A DNA stretch of 64,000 bases from assembly GCA_029961685.1 (NCBI GenBank), contig JARWKL010000012.1:18833227-18897226 (forward strand), read 5' to 3'. This DNA comes from Aristolochia californica. Lineage: Eukaryota > Streptophyta > Magnoliopsida > Piperales > Aristolochiaceae. The position numbers were made by a program, and so were the translations under genes. Under the pieces are notes generated by a model, which saw nothing but the letters and a program-made list of their open reading frames with translations, did no database searches and had not been told where the DNA came from. Shown here piece by piece: positions 1-11,999 of the stretch (position 1 is the stretch's first letter; the number at the start of each line of letters is the position of its first letter).

Positions 1-1249
1 TCATCAAGACTTGGCAAACAATCATAAGTTGGTTCTCTAACTTTAAATCTAGAGAATGCATCTTTGAATTTTAATGCAGATGACAACATGTCATAAGTGG
101 AGTTCCAACGAGTTGGACAATCAATAACCAACCTCTATTCACCAAGTTCTAGTTGTTGTACAATTTCAGAAAAAAGTGTGAAGTCTAGCCTCAAACAGAT
201 TTATAAATTTGACACTCTCACGCACATTCTCAATGTTATCCTTAATCTAAACAAGACTATCTTGGACTAATAAGCTCAGAATATGAGCACAACAACGCAC
301 ATGAAACAACTCTCCTCCACAAGCCAAATTTTTTTTCCTTGAAAAATCTTCTTTCAAAACTCTCATGCAAACATCATTATATGCAACATTATCTACTGAA
401 ATACTAAAAACTTTATTTTTCGATCTCCCACTCTTTCAAACACTTGTAAATAGCACCTGTTATATCAACGCCACGAGGAGGAAGAGGAACATGCACAAAA
501 CTCAAGACTCGTTTTTGTAGCTTCCAATTACTGTCAATAAAATGCCCAGTAATAACCATGTATTTAATCTTTTGATTTTAGGACTTCCAAAGATCCGTGG
601 TAAGACTAATCTTGTTAATCTCTTTTAATAAAATTTTCAATTTCCTTTTCTCTGCCTCGTACACCTCCATACACCCCATCTTAATGATCTTACGGGATAT
701 TTTCTCATAATTCATATTTGCCATCTTCATTACAAAATTAAATCCCTCCTCTTCTACTATCATGAATGGATGCTCATGCATAAAAATCCAATGAGCAATG
801 AGTACTCTCATTTTAGTTTGATCATATTTGCCTCCAAAATCCATAAAAGTTCAGATGGAATCTGATTAACATTAGACCCCACTCCCACTGGTTGAAAGTT
901 TAAGGTTTTTTTGTTTTCTCATTGCCACTTTTCTACTAGGGCAACGTTTCAAATGTTAACTTATATGAGTTGTCACTCCACTACTAATAACACTCAAATT
1001 GATTTTACAATGAACACACTGAGTCTTTTTTGTACCATTAAGTGATACTTCTTTGAATTCCAACCACACATGAGACTTTTTCTGTCTTTTTGAAGTATGG
1101 GTAGAGTCACCTTCATCCTCATTTATGGTAATTTCATTTGGGCCCATTTCTATGACAGAAGGTAGTGACTCTAGTGGAGTTGAGTCACTATTTATGGTCA
1201 CACTAGAACTAGTGTTAATTATTGATGTCAATTGAGGAGGTGTTGACAT
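1..1249 (-). pseudogene. Broken hAT-family transposase (BED zinc finger plus N-terminal transposase part)
   Basis: Read on the minus strand, 1249-956 encodes a short acidic leader and a BED-type zinc finger (SHVWLEFKEV, then C-x2-C, then TH..., with the distal His after the break). The frame is cut by TAA at 953-955, just inside the finger. From 844 to 578 the frame resembles the conserved hAT segment (HEHPF..VEEEGFNF, then TTDLWKS). It continues after TAA (575-577) with MVITGHFIDSNW, CCAHILSLLVQDS and another stop, TAG at 247-249, then runs off the left edge. These are the hallmarks of plant hAT transposases (RICESLEEPER/DAYSLEEPER-like). At least three in-frame stops make it a dead copy rather than a domesticated gene. 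Terminal inverted repeats were not found; the 3' part is outside the window. Confidence 0.85.
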
Positions 1250-1835
1250 TCTTACTTCTACAAAAAAACAAAATTACAAATTAAAAACATAAAGAAAAGA
1301 AAGCAATCTAAACAACAAAGATCCTACACATAATTTAAGATACTTATCAGCAATAAGGAGAACAATGTCATTAACTATAACTTTAGAACACAATATCCTA
1401 AAATAAAATTACCCAAATACCCCTGACCTTTAACATTCTTATAAAATTTAGGCCTAATCTTATTTTATCAAACTTGTCTATTCTTAGAGGAAGGTATGTG
1501 ACGTCATGACAATCGGGAATGACCCTTGTCTTTCAATGCAGCGGGGTCTCTTCGAGCCAGTAGCCCTACACCCAATAGTTTCCAGTCCAATATACCGTTC
1601 CTTTTTTTATATATAAATTTTAAAAATTCTAAGCAAAGGAAATAAGTGAATTTGACAAGGTTTAGGCATCATATATCATCCAATGAGTGAATATAAGACA
1701 TCAAAGGTTCACACACAAGGTCTCAATTTCCAAAAGATAGAAAAGGAACTATCAAATCGTTTTTGCTAATACATCAAGCCAAATAACATTTTAGAACAGC
1801 AGCAGGTATACGTTCAATGAGAATTCAAAAAGAAA
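1250..1835. other. AT-rich intergenic stretch, no gene seen
   Basis: No open frame with recognisable protein similarity and no clear repeat structure. It contains the presumed 5' non-coding sequence of the hAT relic (minus strand) and unassigned AT-rich DNA. Confidence 0.5.
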
Positions 1836-3228
1836 ACTAACAGTTTTTTTTTTTACAATAAAGAGAAGTTGGATGCAATTAAGAAAGCTCATGATTCCAT
1901 TAACTATAATATAGTATTATTGAACAGAATATGTTATCAACACTCAAAATCATGAAATGAACTTGCTTAAGAATGCAAAGTCATTTTGCAACAACAGAAA
2001 GTGTCCATTTCCTGTTTACAATAATTGAAAATTCTGCCAACAATTGAAATTCCGTATATCCCTGGTTCAACTTGACAATATATAGATAAAAATGATTAGT
2101 TAGCAGCCAATTATAGACCATGTTGAGGAGCTGACCAGCTCCACTTCTGTATGACATGAACATGGTCAAACTACTGTAAATTAAGAAGAAAGAAATAAGG
2201 AGTAAGGGTCATGAGCATTGATGAAACCCTAATCTTTGTCTACCTCCTACTCTAGGCAGCCACCTAAGCAATGGAATTGGGAGTGAGAGTATCAATGCAG
2301 GTCAATGTCACTGTTATACTAAATCCTGTTGGAGTTCCAGTCTGTGTAGTCTCATCCCACTTGTCTAAAATGAAGAGAAAATTGGATATTATGCCTTGCA
2401 CATACTGGCAAGCTTCTGATTCTTCCATTGCGGGGTCAAGTTGGTTCTGGATGGAACATTTATTAAGGAGAACCAATTCTAAAAGTGGTTTAGGGTGTTG
2501 CAACTCCTTCACTATTATTATAAGGCTGCAAAGATGTGTCAGAATTTTGGGGGTTGAGATGGTATAATCTATTTCATGGGAGAGTTTAAGAGCCCCAAGA
2601 CATGTCGAAATTCAGAGATACCCTCCACTGGTTGGGACTGGGATCTCTATCTTCTAGCTATTTACATGAAATTCATTTGTTAAGGAAATTCAAGTGTCTT
2701 CTTTCTGTCACTATTTTTTTTTTTTGAATGATCTTTCTGTCTCTTTCTGTCACTATTTAGTAACTATGTTTTGGAAAAAGAATTTGAGGAGATGTTTGAT
2801 TGTCATATGTGCTGGAAGAATGCATGTAGGTCAGGCTTTCGCTTTTTAATTTTGCAGTAATGGTATCAAGTGATGAATCTGTCTGGTTCTTAACTGAAAC
2901 AGGTAACATCCTGGTAGAACTTAACTTTAATGCCTGAACATTATTGAATAAAATATGTTATCAACAGTCAAAACCATGAAATAAAATTCATACCAGCAGT
3001 TTCTTCTAAGGATTTCTTCCCGAGTGTACTCAGTAGCAGACAAAAACTAACATTTTTTATTTTTTTTAAAATAAAGAAAAGTTGGATGCAAATAAGAAAG
3101 CTCCAGATTCCATTAACTATAATAGAGTATTATTGAATAGAATATGTTATCAACACTCAAAATCATGAAATAAAATTCATACCGACAGTTTCTTCCAAGG
3201 ATTTCTTCCTGAGTGTACTCTGTAAGTT
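1836..3228. repeat. Locally duplicated segments (three partial copies)
   Basis: Three related segments lie near 1836-1965, 2941-3031 and 3044-3228. The core TTGAATAGAATATGTTATCA recurs with small changes at about 1917, 2941 and 3130. Copies 2 and 3 are offset by 189 bp and both carry a piece of the LOV-like exon described separately. Copies 1 and 3 share a T-rich tract and the GTTGGATGCAA segment, offset by about 1213 bp. Between copies 1 and 2 (1966-2940) no recognisable gene was found. Confidence 0.7.
2993..3031 (-). pseudogene. Second partial copy of the LOV-like exon
   Basis: The minus strand reads EYTREEILRRNCW followed by GTATG at the same place as the donor of the copy at 3183-3252. 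The 5' half of the exon is absent because the duplication breaks at the Glu-Tyr codons. It differs from the other copy at several codons, including loss of the glycine and arginine around the key cysteine. Confidence 0.6.
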
Positions 3229-3252
3229 CAAGAAATTGTCAGATGCAAATAT
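3183..3252 (-). pseudogene. Relic exon of a LOV (PAS) photoreceptor domain, phototropin LOV2-like
   Basis: On the minus strand a 70-bp segment is flanked by an AG acceptor (TTTTTGCAG) and a GT donor. It reads IFASDNFL, then after a one-base loss LTEYTQEEILGRNCR. This matches the conserved LOV core that contains the flavin-binding cysteine (GRNCR), most closely LOV2 of phototropins, where an exon of about this size is expected. The missing base shifts the frame between FL and LTEY, so the exon is not functional. A second, shorter and more decayed copy (EYTREEILRRNCW) lies at 2993-3031. No other LOV or kinase exons were recognised nearby, so this is an isolated fragment. Confidence 0.7.
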
Positions 3253-3259
3253 CTGCAAA

Positions 3260-4300
3260 AACAAAAAAAACAAAAAAAAACAGATCGTTATCTTTACTTA
3301 GGCATAACTGTATTCTAATACAAAACATTTCACTTACAGAAACAGAGTATTCCTCGTTCGGATATCTCCAAAAGCCTTTTCAAGAATGAAGGAGCACTAA
3401 AATGAAGGCGAGATTTAAGGTTAGGTAGGTGACGAAAAAAATATAAGATTAAATAAAAATCGTACGTCATTCCGTCAGATTGTCGCTTTCGTCTCGTCAG
3501 CGAGGAAGAACTTCAGATGAAAAAATCGAAGAGGAAGAAGATAAAAGAGGAAGAAATCGTAGACGAAGAAATCGAAGTCTTTGACAGAGAAGTATGGGAA
3601 TCACAAATGGAATGGAAGAGAGTCGCGTTGAGATAGTCCCAAAATTTTTCCAAATCCCTCGATTCCCGAATTGCCGCACGTTTAATTAACGAGCCGACTT
3701 GCGAGACGGTGAGCTGAACCTGGCTCTGGTCGAGCTCGGCGTCGTTCCTCGTCTTGGCAGAAAACCAGAACCAGCAAAAGTAATACCTAAGTTAAGGGGA
3801 GAAAAGATTTTTCTACCAAGAAGAGCTAGAAAATCGTATAAAAAATTTTTGAATGAGTATTTGACAGTTGATGCTGTAATACTTTTGGCATGAGGCAATT
3901 TTCATAGCAATTTTGTGTTTGACATTTTATTTGATTAAAATTTTATCTATAAGTATAGTAATATATTAGATTGATTATTAATTTTTATTTATTTCCCTAA
4001 AAGAGACAATAAGAGGTCCATTTAACTTTCCTACGAAAATTTTAAAATATTTCTTTTAATTTTCTAATAAGTCACTAATAGTAATAGGATTTTATTTAAA
4101 GGTTTTGTTGGAAATATGTTTCATAGGAAAAATATTTATAGTTTTTCCTAGAATATAAATTTTCAACTAGGGGCACTAAGGAGGCCATAGTAAATTTATG
4201 GCCAGATTCAAAAATTACAAAATAAGCTAGACAACATTTGGAGTAAAAAGGATTAATATTAGTGCGTTCTAATCCATTATTGAAATTCAATCTTGAACCT
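3260..4300. other. Intergenic, no supported gene
   Basis: A more GC-balanced block at 3480-3760 is followed by AT-rich DNA. Short open frames on both strands (about 3497-3898) start with non-ATG codons or lack any family resemblance, so no gene is called. Confidence 0.5.
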
Positions 4301-4319
4301 CCCCTATCATTTTTTTAAA

Positions 4320-4850
4320 TGTATGCATAGTTTTATATATAATTTATTTGACATATATTTTATATAGAGTATTAAATATAGGTTAAGCTCGAACTCAGCT
4401 ATAGCTTGAGCTCGAACTCGGTTAAAATTATTAGGTTCAAGTTCGATTACAATTTTAGGTTTAAGGCTAGGGTCGATTGAGCTCAAATTCAGAATATTTA
4501 AATCAAGCTCAACTTGAACAAGGTTTGGACTCAATTGGATTCGATGCCACCCTTATGCCCAATTTTAAGTAGAGGTCATTCCCAATTTTATGTAAAATGT
4601 ATGTATAATTTTATATACAATTTATTTGAAATGTATTTTTTGAAAAGTTTTAAATGTATGTTGGAGCACAAACTCGAGACTTGTATTTTGTTAAAAAATT
4701 TAAATGTCAACTCGAACTCGGTTAAAATTATTATGCTCGAGTTTGATAACAATTTTAGGCTCAAGCTTGAAATATTAAATCAAGCTCGGCTCTAACATAG
4801 GTAGGTTCGGGCTCGGTTCAGCTCAATGCCACCCCTAGGGTTAGCTAATA
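4320..4850. repeat. Diverged direct repeat with period about 300 bp
   Basis: Two copies, about 4320-4560 and 4595-4850, share the block CTCGAACTCGGTTAAAATTA (4411 and 4711), a following AATTTTAGG segment, a TCAAGCTC motif and an end near ATGCCACCC. The repeated GCTCGA/GCTCAA words are typical of a dispersed plant non-coding repeat. No coding capacity. Class not determined. Confidence 0.6.
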
Positions 4851-5214
4851 CTTCTACATAATGGCAAAAATGCCCCTCCTTAGCTGGACATGCACCCCTT
4901 ATTGTGTTTGAGTGACATTTAAAAAAAAACACTCCTTAACCCTCTTACACCCTATTAAAACCATAATAACGACTATTAACATGAAATTCATAAATAAAGA
5001 AGGGAACTACTCAAAATAAATAACAAATTAGCTACTAAGGAGGGAACTACTCAAAATAACTAACTGATGGAGCTTGGTTTTCCAAATAAAAAACTATGAT
5101 GATGACTTGTGATAATTAAACAACAATTTTTATTCCAACAATCGTGTCTTCCATGAGAAAACAAAGATTATTATTGAGGTAGATTATCATTTTATTCGAG
5201 AGAGTGATGGATGG

Positions 5215-5755
5215 TGTTGAAACCGTTGGGCTCAAAGGCTCGAACCTCTTAGGAAAGCAACCCCACTGATCTTATGCAAGGACTGGCCCGTCGATACAAA
5301 CACAAATTCCAACACTCCCTCGCAAGGGAAAACCCGTGGACAAATTCACCGAAAAAACCCGGGACAAACTCCTGGAAAAACCTAGGACAAATTCACCAGA
5401 AATACCTGGGACAAAATTCGGTGGGAGCGGGACTCGAACTCGGGACCAACTTGCTCTGATACCATGTTGAAACCATTGAGCTAAAAGGCTCGAACCTGTT
5501 AGGAAAGTAACCCCACGGATCTTATACAAGGACTGGCCCGGTCGATACAAACACAAATTCCAACACTCCCCCGCACGGGAAAATCGTGGACAAATTCACC
5601 GGAAAAACCTGGGACAAATTCCTGGAAAAACCCAGGACAAATTCACCAGAAATACCTGGGACAAAATTCGGTGGGAGCGGGACTCGAACTCGGGACCAAC
5701 CTGTTCTAATACCATGTTGCTAACCATTGCGCCAAAAGACCGGTCTCGATACCTC
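5215..5755 (-). mobile_element. Tandem TRIM (miniature LTR retrotransposon): three LTRs, two internal regions
   Basis: On the minus strand a 100-bp LTR starts TGTTGGAATTTG and ends TTTCAACA. Copies lie at 5465-5565 and 5215-5314; a truncated, diverged third starts at 5715. Directly after the LTR ending at 5465 comes TGGTATCAGAGCA (reverse complement of 5452-5464), the standard primer-binding site complementary to initiator tRNA-Met. The internal regions (5315-5464 and 5566-5714) are about 150 bp, non-coding, and end in a purine tract (GCGAGGGAG, GCGGGGGAG) before the next LTR. This is the layout of a TRIM in an LTR-int-LTR-int-LTR array, as produced by unequal recombination. A B-box-like GAGTTCGAGTCCC in the internal region gives it a superficially tRNA/SINE-like look. 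Confidence 0.8.
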
Positions 5756-6139
5756 ATGTGTCCAATCAAAAGGGAACTTTATTGAATACGAAGCAATTTG
5801 CAGTTCTTTGTAACAAGTCGAGCATGTTCAATATGTGTGCTTCAACTCGAGGGGTCTGGGGAAGTATGTATTTTCTCAAAAAAGAAAGTATTTTCGGGTG
5901 TAAAGGGGATAAGGATAGTTATATTATTATAATTATTTTCTTCAAATAGATGGGCCTATTGCTTGTGCATAAACTTTTTCAAATAGCATTTTTGGGAGTG
6001 GGGGCTATTAGTAGACATGCTTTGGTGTGTATGTGTTTAAGGCAAGTAATTGGGTTGATTTATATGCACTCCGTTCTGCCCCATAAGTACTCCCAGGTGA
6101 AGCCCCTCGAGCTCATCTCTGCTGTCCAAACAAATAGAG

Positions 6140-9100
6140 ATGGACGAGGAAGAGCACGAGGTCTACGGCGGCGAAATCCCCGACGAGGGAGAGTTGGAAG
6201 GGGATATGGAAGCCCAAAACGTTGATGTCGAGATGGGAAGAGCTGATGAAGATGCGGTCAAGGTTTTGTTTTTTCCTTAGTTTATTTATCTGAAAATTCC
6301 CGGTTTTCTAAAACCCTAAACTCATGTTTTGTGTTTCATATGCAGCTGCAGGAGCTCGACGAGATGAAGAAGCGGTTGAGGGAGATGGAGGAGGAGGCTG
6401 CCGCACTTCGTGAAATGCAGGCCAAAGTCGAAAGGGAAATGGGATCGGTGCAAGGTAGGATAATTTCTTTCTCTTCTGAAGCTTCCAAATTTTATTCATA
6501 GACTTGAGATGGCCGTTGTTCCTTTCTGGTGCTTCCATGTGTTTTAGGCTTACGTTCCTACTTCTTTTGATTTCAATTGGATTAGTAGCAGAAGAGATTA
6601 TGAGACACGTGTTTTGATTTTTCTGATTCTTTCTCTTGTTTCGTCCTTAACTCTTCTTATTTTTCGTTATGCATAATAATTATCATTTTTTGGGGTATAT
6701 ATTCCTCGGAAGAGTATACTTGTTGTTTTGAATCTGACTTGCTGAATAACTGTAAATCTTCCTTTCACCTCTATTTGTTTTCCGAATTAATTAAGATAAA
6801 ATTCGACATATTACTCGTAAACAGCCACATGATTACTTTGGAAAAATTAACAGAAATAAAAAGGAAATAAAGAGAATACTCTTTGCTCCTAAAAGGCGGC
6901 TTGCTATACTTGCATGAACCTCGGCTGTGTATATTATCTCTTTTTGGGATGGTGTTTACATTTCTTGGAATAGTAAGGAGAAGGTAACTAAGTTACGTTT
7001 GACTCTGTGAACAGATCCAGCCAGTGCTGCAGCAACGCAAGCCAATAAGGAGGAGGCAGACTTACGCTCTGTGTTTGTGGGCAATGTAGGTTTGGAATAC
7101 CTCGTGCTTATCCAGATGAATTCTTTCTTTCTTTTACATGATCTATCATCTTCTCTATCATCTTCTATATCAAATAAAAACAGAATAGCGATCCATTTTT
7201 TCTTTCTTCAGTAATCATTGCATATTGTGTAGTTTTATTTTGACAAGAAAATTTTATTGAAATGAGAGTAAAAAATATAGGTCAAATTGAAAAGAACATA
7301 AAACGAGAGACATCAGGAGCTAATTAGAAATATCAGTGTTACGGTACAATTAGGTACAGAGAAGCTGCAGCTATGTTTGCAAACAGTGGAGTGTGTATCC
7401 ATGAAACGCTTTTGGCATCAACACTCTCCTGAGGTTCTTCATTACACTTTAGATGTGGTCCCCATCCCTGCGCAAACTACTTTTGCATTTCCTTTACAAT
7501 GAAAGACTCCTCAAAGGAGAATATATGAAGTTTCATCCTGTGGAGACCAGCAAATGCTACTCAGAAGGTTAGCCATCCCAATAGACCTTCAAGACTCCTC
7601 CAAAAAAATTCTGAAGTAAACCCCATGGCCTGCATCGGGAGCTCCTTGAGAATGCCTTTCAAAGTTGTGCATGAGATTCATTCACAGCGCTATAGAATGT
7701 AAGGTTAGGGTTCAAGTCTCAGGGTTTATGAGGTATCTTAGGTTCATATGTCCAAAATTCAGAAACAAAATTCAGCTCAAAGGTTTCTTGAGAAAGGTCC
7801 TCCAAGCCATTACGAAACACGGGGTCAACAACAACTTTTACTAGTTATGGCTCTAATACTCCTCGGGATCTCTTTTTAGATTTGATCTGATGAGAACGTT
7901 GTGGCTGACCTTTTCAATGATCTCCTATTTTGCTCCTCTTCTTTTATTCATTTCCTTCCAAATGCCTACTTTGGAAGAAATGCCTTTGTCAGATGAGCAA
8001 TCATGTAGTTTCATATTGGTTTATAGTTTATGTAGGTTAAGAGGATCTCCTGGTTTTTTGCATTGAATATTGTTGGCTTATGTTCTTCAGAACTTCAAAA
8101 GAAATTTGTTGAGCATCTGAAAGCAGAAATGGTTTTGGTTCTTTTCTAGAGGGAAATAATAAGTGCTCTATTACGAGGCTGAGTAAGCACCGGCATTTGA
8201 AAGATGGTACCAATTCAGAGGATATCTCAAAGTCTAAATTTCTATTGCTCTCAACTATTTTTACCTTGTTTGGAGTCATGCCACAACAACTGACAACTGT
8301 CCATGTTTGAGTCATAGGTTTGTAATCTTTTTGGTCTATTCCTGTTTTGGTGGGTATGATTCTGCTGTAATTGTCAAAAGAGCCGATTTCCTATCAACAA
8401 TAAGTGGACTTTTTGTTATTTTAGCTGGGTTTGAAGCTGAAATCTTATCCTTGCAACAGCCTGGTCACTCTTATAAAGCCTAACTCCATTAAACAAAATT
8501 GAGTAAGGTTTATTCAGTAACGTTCTGCATGACTCAGTCTTCAAGCACTTTATTGGCTCCAAACATTTCCTTGCTGTTCTGTAAAGTGATTGATATCTGG
8601 GGTGACAAGGACATAGGTCATGTAATACCCTGGACATGTCAGTGATAATATTGGGGATTATTCTAGTCTGATTGTGGGAAGATACATCTTATCTGGTTTA
8701 TTTGGAGTTCACTGAAGTGGAACTCCTTTGTCACAAGTAAACATTCATTTGGTCCTGGTTATTTCTCACTCAGAAACTTATGAATTGTTGATCAAATTAC
8801 TTTATCAATTTTATTTTTATTTTTGCATAATTAATATTTGCTAGAGTTTCTGCTTGCTTCATTACTTTCTTGTTGATTATGTGTTACTTGTTTGGAATTA
8901 GGTTCTCTTAGTCACTTGTTTAAATAGGTTGGAGTTTTGGAGGTTACTGTTTGTTTGACTTGAATGATGGACATAGATTTACATGATTGACAGCATTGTT
9001 TCCTATGGTTGTGCATGCTTATGCATGTGTTATGTGAGGGTCATTCTTTGACTCTTTTTCTGATAATCGTCGCAGGCTTTCTTTGCTCTTCAAGTTATCT

Positions 9101-10940
9101 GATAATTTAGTGCTGGGAAATGTGGCCTTGTGTCTTTCTATGATACTGGGATTTGGAAAAAGGAAAAAAAAGCTACTTTTAATAATTAGGGAGAAAAAAA
9201 CAGAAACCGGGCAGCAAAAAAGTACTCGAAAGTCTGCCTTTCAAAAAAAAAAAAAAAGAGGGAGAAAAAAACAAAAAAAATATTTGCCAATGAGAAAAAT
9301 CAATGATTGAAGGTCAGGAAAAGAAAAAAGAACTAGTTTAGATCCCAGTTGGGAAAAGAATAGACACAGTAAATGGACAAGGGCACAGAGTGGTCAATGT
9401 TGTTCAAGTTGGAGGCTGGAAATGGTGATTACCCAGAGCTCAAATGGTTCACTATGGTGGCTGCATAAACTTCTTGGTGTGCATGAGAAACCCGAAATGA
9501 GCACATGGTGAGGGATCCTTGATCTCTATCTTGTGGCATTGATCTCTTTAGTGTGAGGGATTCTTGATCTCTATCTTCTGCTATTAATCTCTTTATTGCT
9601 ATATATTTTTGTGTAAATTATACTGTTCGAAAGTAAAATTTAAGGTTAAAAGAAGCCTAAGAAAAATAGTTACATCTTAGAAAGTTTAACAGGCTACTGA
9701 GGCGGTTGAGTGTATTGCTTTAATGGGGTTTAATGATAAGGTGATTGTGCCTGAAAAAGATAAAATTTCAAGGAGTTTTAAGAAAGCTCCCTAAGGGCAA
9801 TATTGATGGTTTCATGATGCAACTTAAAACTTCATGCATATGTATCTTCTATTCAACGAGAAGCTAATCTAAATTATATGGTTCTAGCAACATGCAGACA
9901 GCACTGCTGCTTGCTCTGATCTTAAATTCTGTACTCACTAATCAGCCAATTTTTAGAGGGGCGCAAGATGAAATTGGGTGATGTGCTTTTTGTTTGCCGT
10001 GTATTTTATCTCTCATTTCCTAATATCCTTTTTCTTCATACTGAGACAATGGTTCCTTTTCTTTTTTGGGCTACTATATCTTAGCATTCTGTAACTTGAC
10101 AAGAAAGTTGTATACTGATTTTTTATGCCTCCTATGACTGAGCTATTTTCTAAATGGGGTTGGGGGTAATCTAACTGTTTTATCTTCTAGAGCCTAGCAT
10201 ACTTAGTTTCACGTTGTGGAAAGACAATTATTCTGCTTTGCTTGTCTATTTAATTCAAATAGTTGAAACCAGCTACTCATTTTCATCCACTTATCTAGTA
10301 CGATGGAAGCTATAGTATAGATTTATTTTTTATTTTTTTTCTCAGGCTTTTGATGTTTGCTCTATGTGCGAAATGTTGTGAATGATCTGCAGGTGGACTA
10401 TGCCTGCACACCCGAGGAAGTACAGCAACATTTCCAGTCTTGTGGAACGGTTAACAGAGTGACGATCTTGACTGACAAGTTTGGACAACCAAAGGGTTTT
10501 GCTTATGTAGAGTTTCTGGAAATTGAAACAATCCAGGAGGCACTTCTTCTAAATGAATCAGAACTACATGGGCGTCAGCTGAAAGTGTGTAAAGCATTTC
10601 ATGTTCCTTTTAGAACTTGTCTTATTCTGTTTCCATATATTGTTATAAATTTGGAGTGTTTGCATTGCAGGTGTTGGCTAAACGGACTAATGTTCCTGGG
10701 ATGAAACAATACCGTGGACGTCGTTTCAATCCTTACCTTGGTTATCGTTTTAGGAGGCCTTATGCTCCACCACCGTATTTCTACTCCCCTTATGGTTACG
10801 GGTGAGTTTGGATGCCTTTCCTCGACTGCTGTTCTTCTACAATGTCTCTACTATTTTATTTTAATTGGCAAATGTCTTCATTTTGTTGCAGGAAAGCTCC
10901 TAGGTTTCGGAGGCCAATGCGTTACAGGCCATACGGCTGA
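6140..10940 (+). CDS. PABN: Nuclear polyadenylate-binding protein (PABPN1/PABN type)
   Basis: Binds poly(A) tails of nuclear pre-mRNA through one RRM and stimulates tail elongation. Six exons: 6140-6262, 6346-6454, 7015-7085, 10393-10584, 10671-10801, 10892-10940; 224 aa. The start is the ATG giving [14 protein letters not shown], the conserved plant PABN N-terminus. Residues 42-76 form a charged coiled coil ([18 protein letters not shown]). The RRM spans about 96-165, with RNP2 VFVGNV (97-102) and RNP1 KGFAYVEF (135-142). The tail (166-224) is rich in Arg, Tyr and Pro ([13 protein letters not shown], ending [11 protein letters not shown]), the region that is arginine-methylated and used in nuclear import in the family. 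Intron 3 (7086-10392, 3.3 kb) falls inside RNP2. The gene looks intact. It could equally be named PABN1, 2 or 3; the paralogue cannot be fixed by eye. Confidence 0.93.
9507..9600. repeat. 45-bp tandem duplication in PABN intron 3
   Basis: Two copies in a row of a unit containing GTGAGGGATCCTTGATCTCT and GTGAGGGATTCTTGATCTCT, about 45 bp apart, with a few substitutions. Non-coding. The rest of intron 3 (7086-10392) shows no element that can be classified; a lysine-rich open frame at 9083-9310 is A-rich low-complexity sequence. Confidence 0.6.
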
Positions 10941-11999
10941 AAGCCTAGATCCTCTACTGCTTTTCTGAAGCGAGGAAGACATGATTTGCAGGCATTTTCC
11001 GGATGACCTCTTACCTTTTTTTCACAATAGTATTCAGAACAACTAATCTAGATTTAACTGCTGGTTGTACTTTTTATTTACTGGATTTTTTATGCTAGTC
11101 TAGTCTGCAATTTAGGTTTTATAATGGAAGAAACTAGACTCACTAAAGCCTGTTGGATGTATTTTTTTCTGGATATTTTATGCTCATCTAGTCTGCAATT
11201 TAGGTGTCCAAAAAGTTTCTATTTCATATTAGTTAAAGATTTTATCCTTTTGGTATCCATGATGTATGCCACACGTAGTTAACTCTCTGTTTCCATCGAG
11301 CAACTAAGAGTGAGAATCGGCTGCACTCTGAACCGAGGAACTCAATTAGTTTTCTACGTAGCCACTGCCAATTGTTCTCTGTGGCTAAATCTACCACTCA
11401 ATAATCATATATGTGCTCATTTCATAACATCTTTTCTGTGCCACTCATAACCAAAAGTTTCATTGGGCAACTTCAATGTCTTGTTTTATATTCCAAGGAA
11501 TTCATACAGCTTTCTAACTTTACCAAATCACCCATTTAAGAATCTTATTTTTGCTCATTTCATATCGGCTCTTGTAGAGTTTTCAAATAGATCAAAAGTC
11601 ACCAACCACTAATTCGATAATATTGTCATTGTTATGAGAAATTAGACGTCTTAATTCAGTACTAATGAAAACAATAATAATAATAAAAATAATAATTAAA
11701 TACGAAAACACAATATTTACACACAAGTTCGCTTCAAAGTGAAAATATGTTTTGTTTTTTGCTGTTATAATAATTCTCTATGATAATGAAATAGTTTATA
11801 AGACAAATCGTACACACTCAAGTATTTTTTTTTTTAACTTCTCTCTCTCAACTCATGATCTTTGATGATAATCCTAATAACGGTGTCCCCAAATATAAAG
11901 AGAAAACTAGGGCAACCAAAAATACAAGTGTAAAATACTCAAACTACCTTTAATAAAATAGAAGTCGATCCGTATGTATATTGACTTTGTATCCATTAT
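10941..11999. other. 3' region of PABN and intergenic DNA towards the convergent PPR gene
   Basis: Holds the 3' untranslated sequence of PABN (plus) and of the PPR gene (minus). A diverged direct repeat of about 35 bp occurs at 11081 and 11169 (shared CTAGTCTGCAATTTAGGT), 88 bp apart. No gene or clear polyadenylation signal can be assigned with confidence. Confidence 0.5.

Noticed and set aside
1966..2567. Open frames between the duplicated segments (for example 2264-2512 minus)
   Set aside because: Checked as possible further LOV exons; no LOV core residues found, so not assigned.
3497..3898. Overlapping open frames on both strands in a GC-balanced block
   Set aside because: Non-ATG starts or low-complexity Ser/Leu/Arg content, no family similarity, and no splice context.
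5400..5470. tRNA-like B box suggesting a tRNA-derived SINE (also near 41110)
   Set aside because: Both places have TG...CA repeats, tRNA-Met primer sites and purine tracts, and one has perfect 5-bp flanks, so TRIM explains them better than a SINE.
9083..9310. Lysine-rich open frame in PABN intron 3
   Set aside because: It is a translation of A-rich low-complexity DNA lying inside a well-supported intron.
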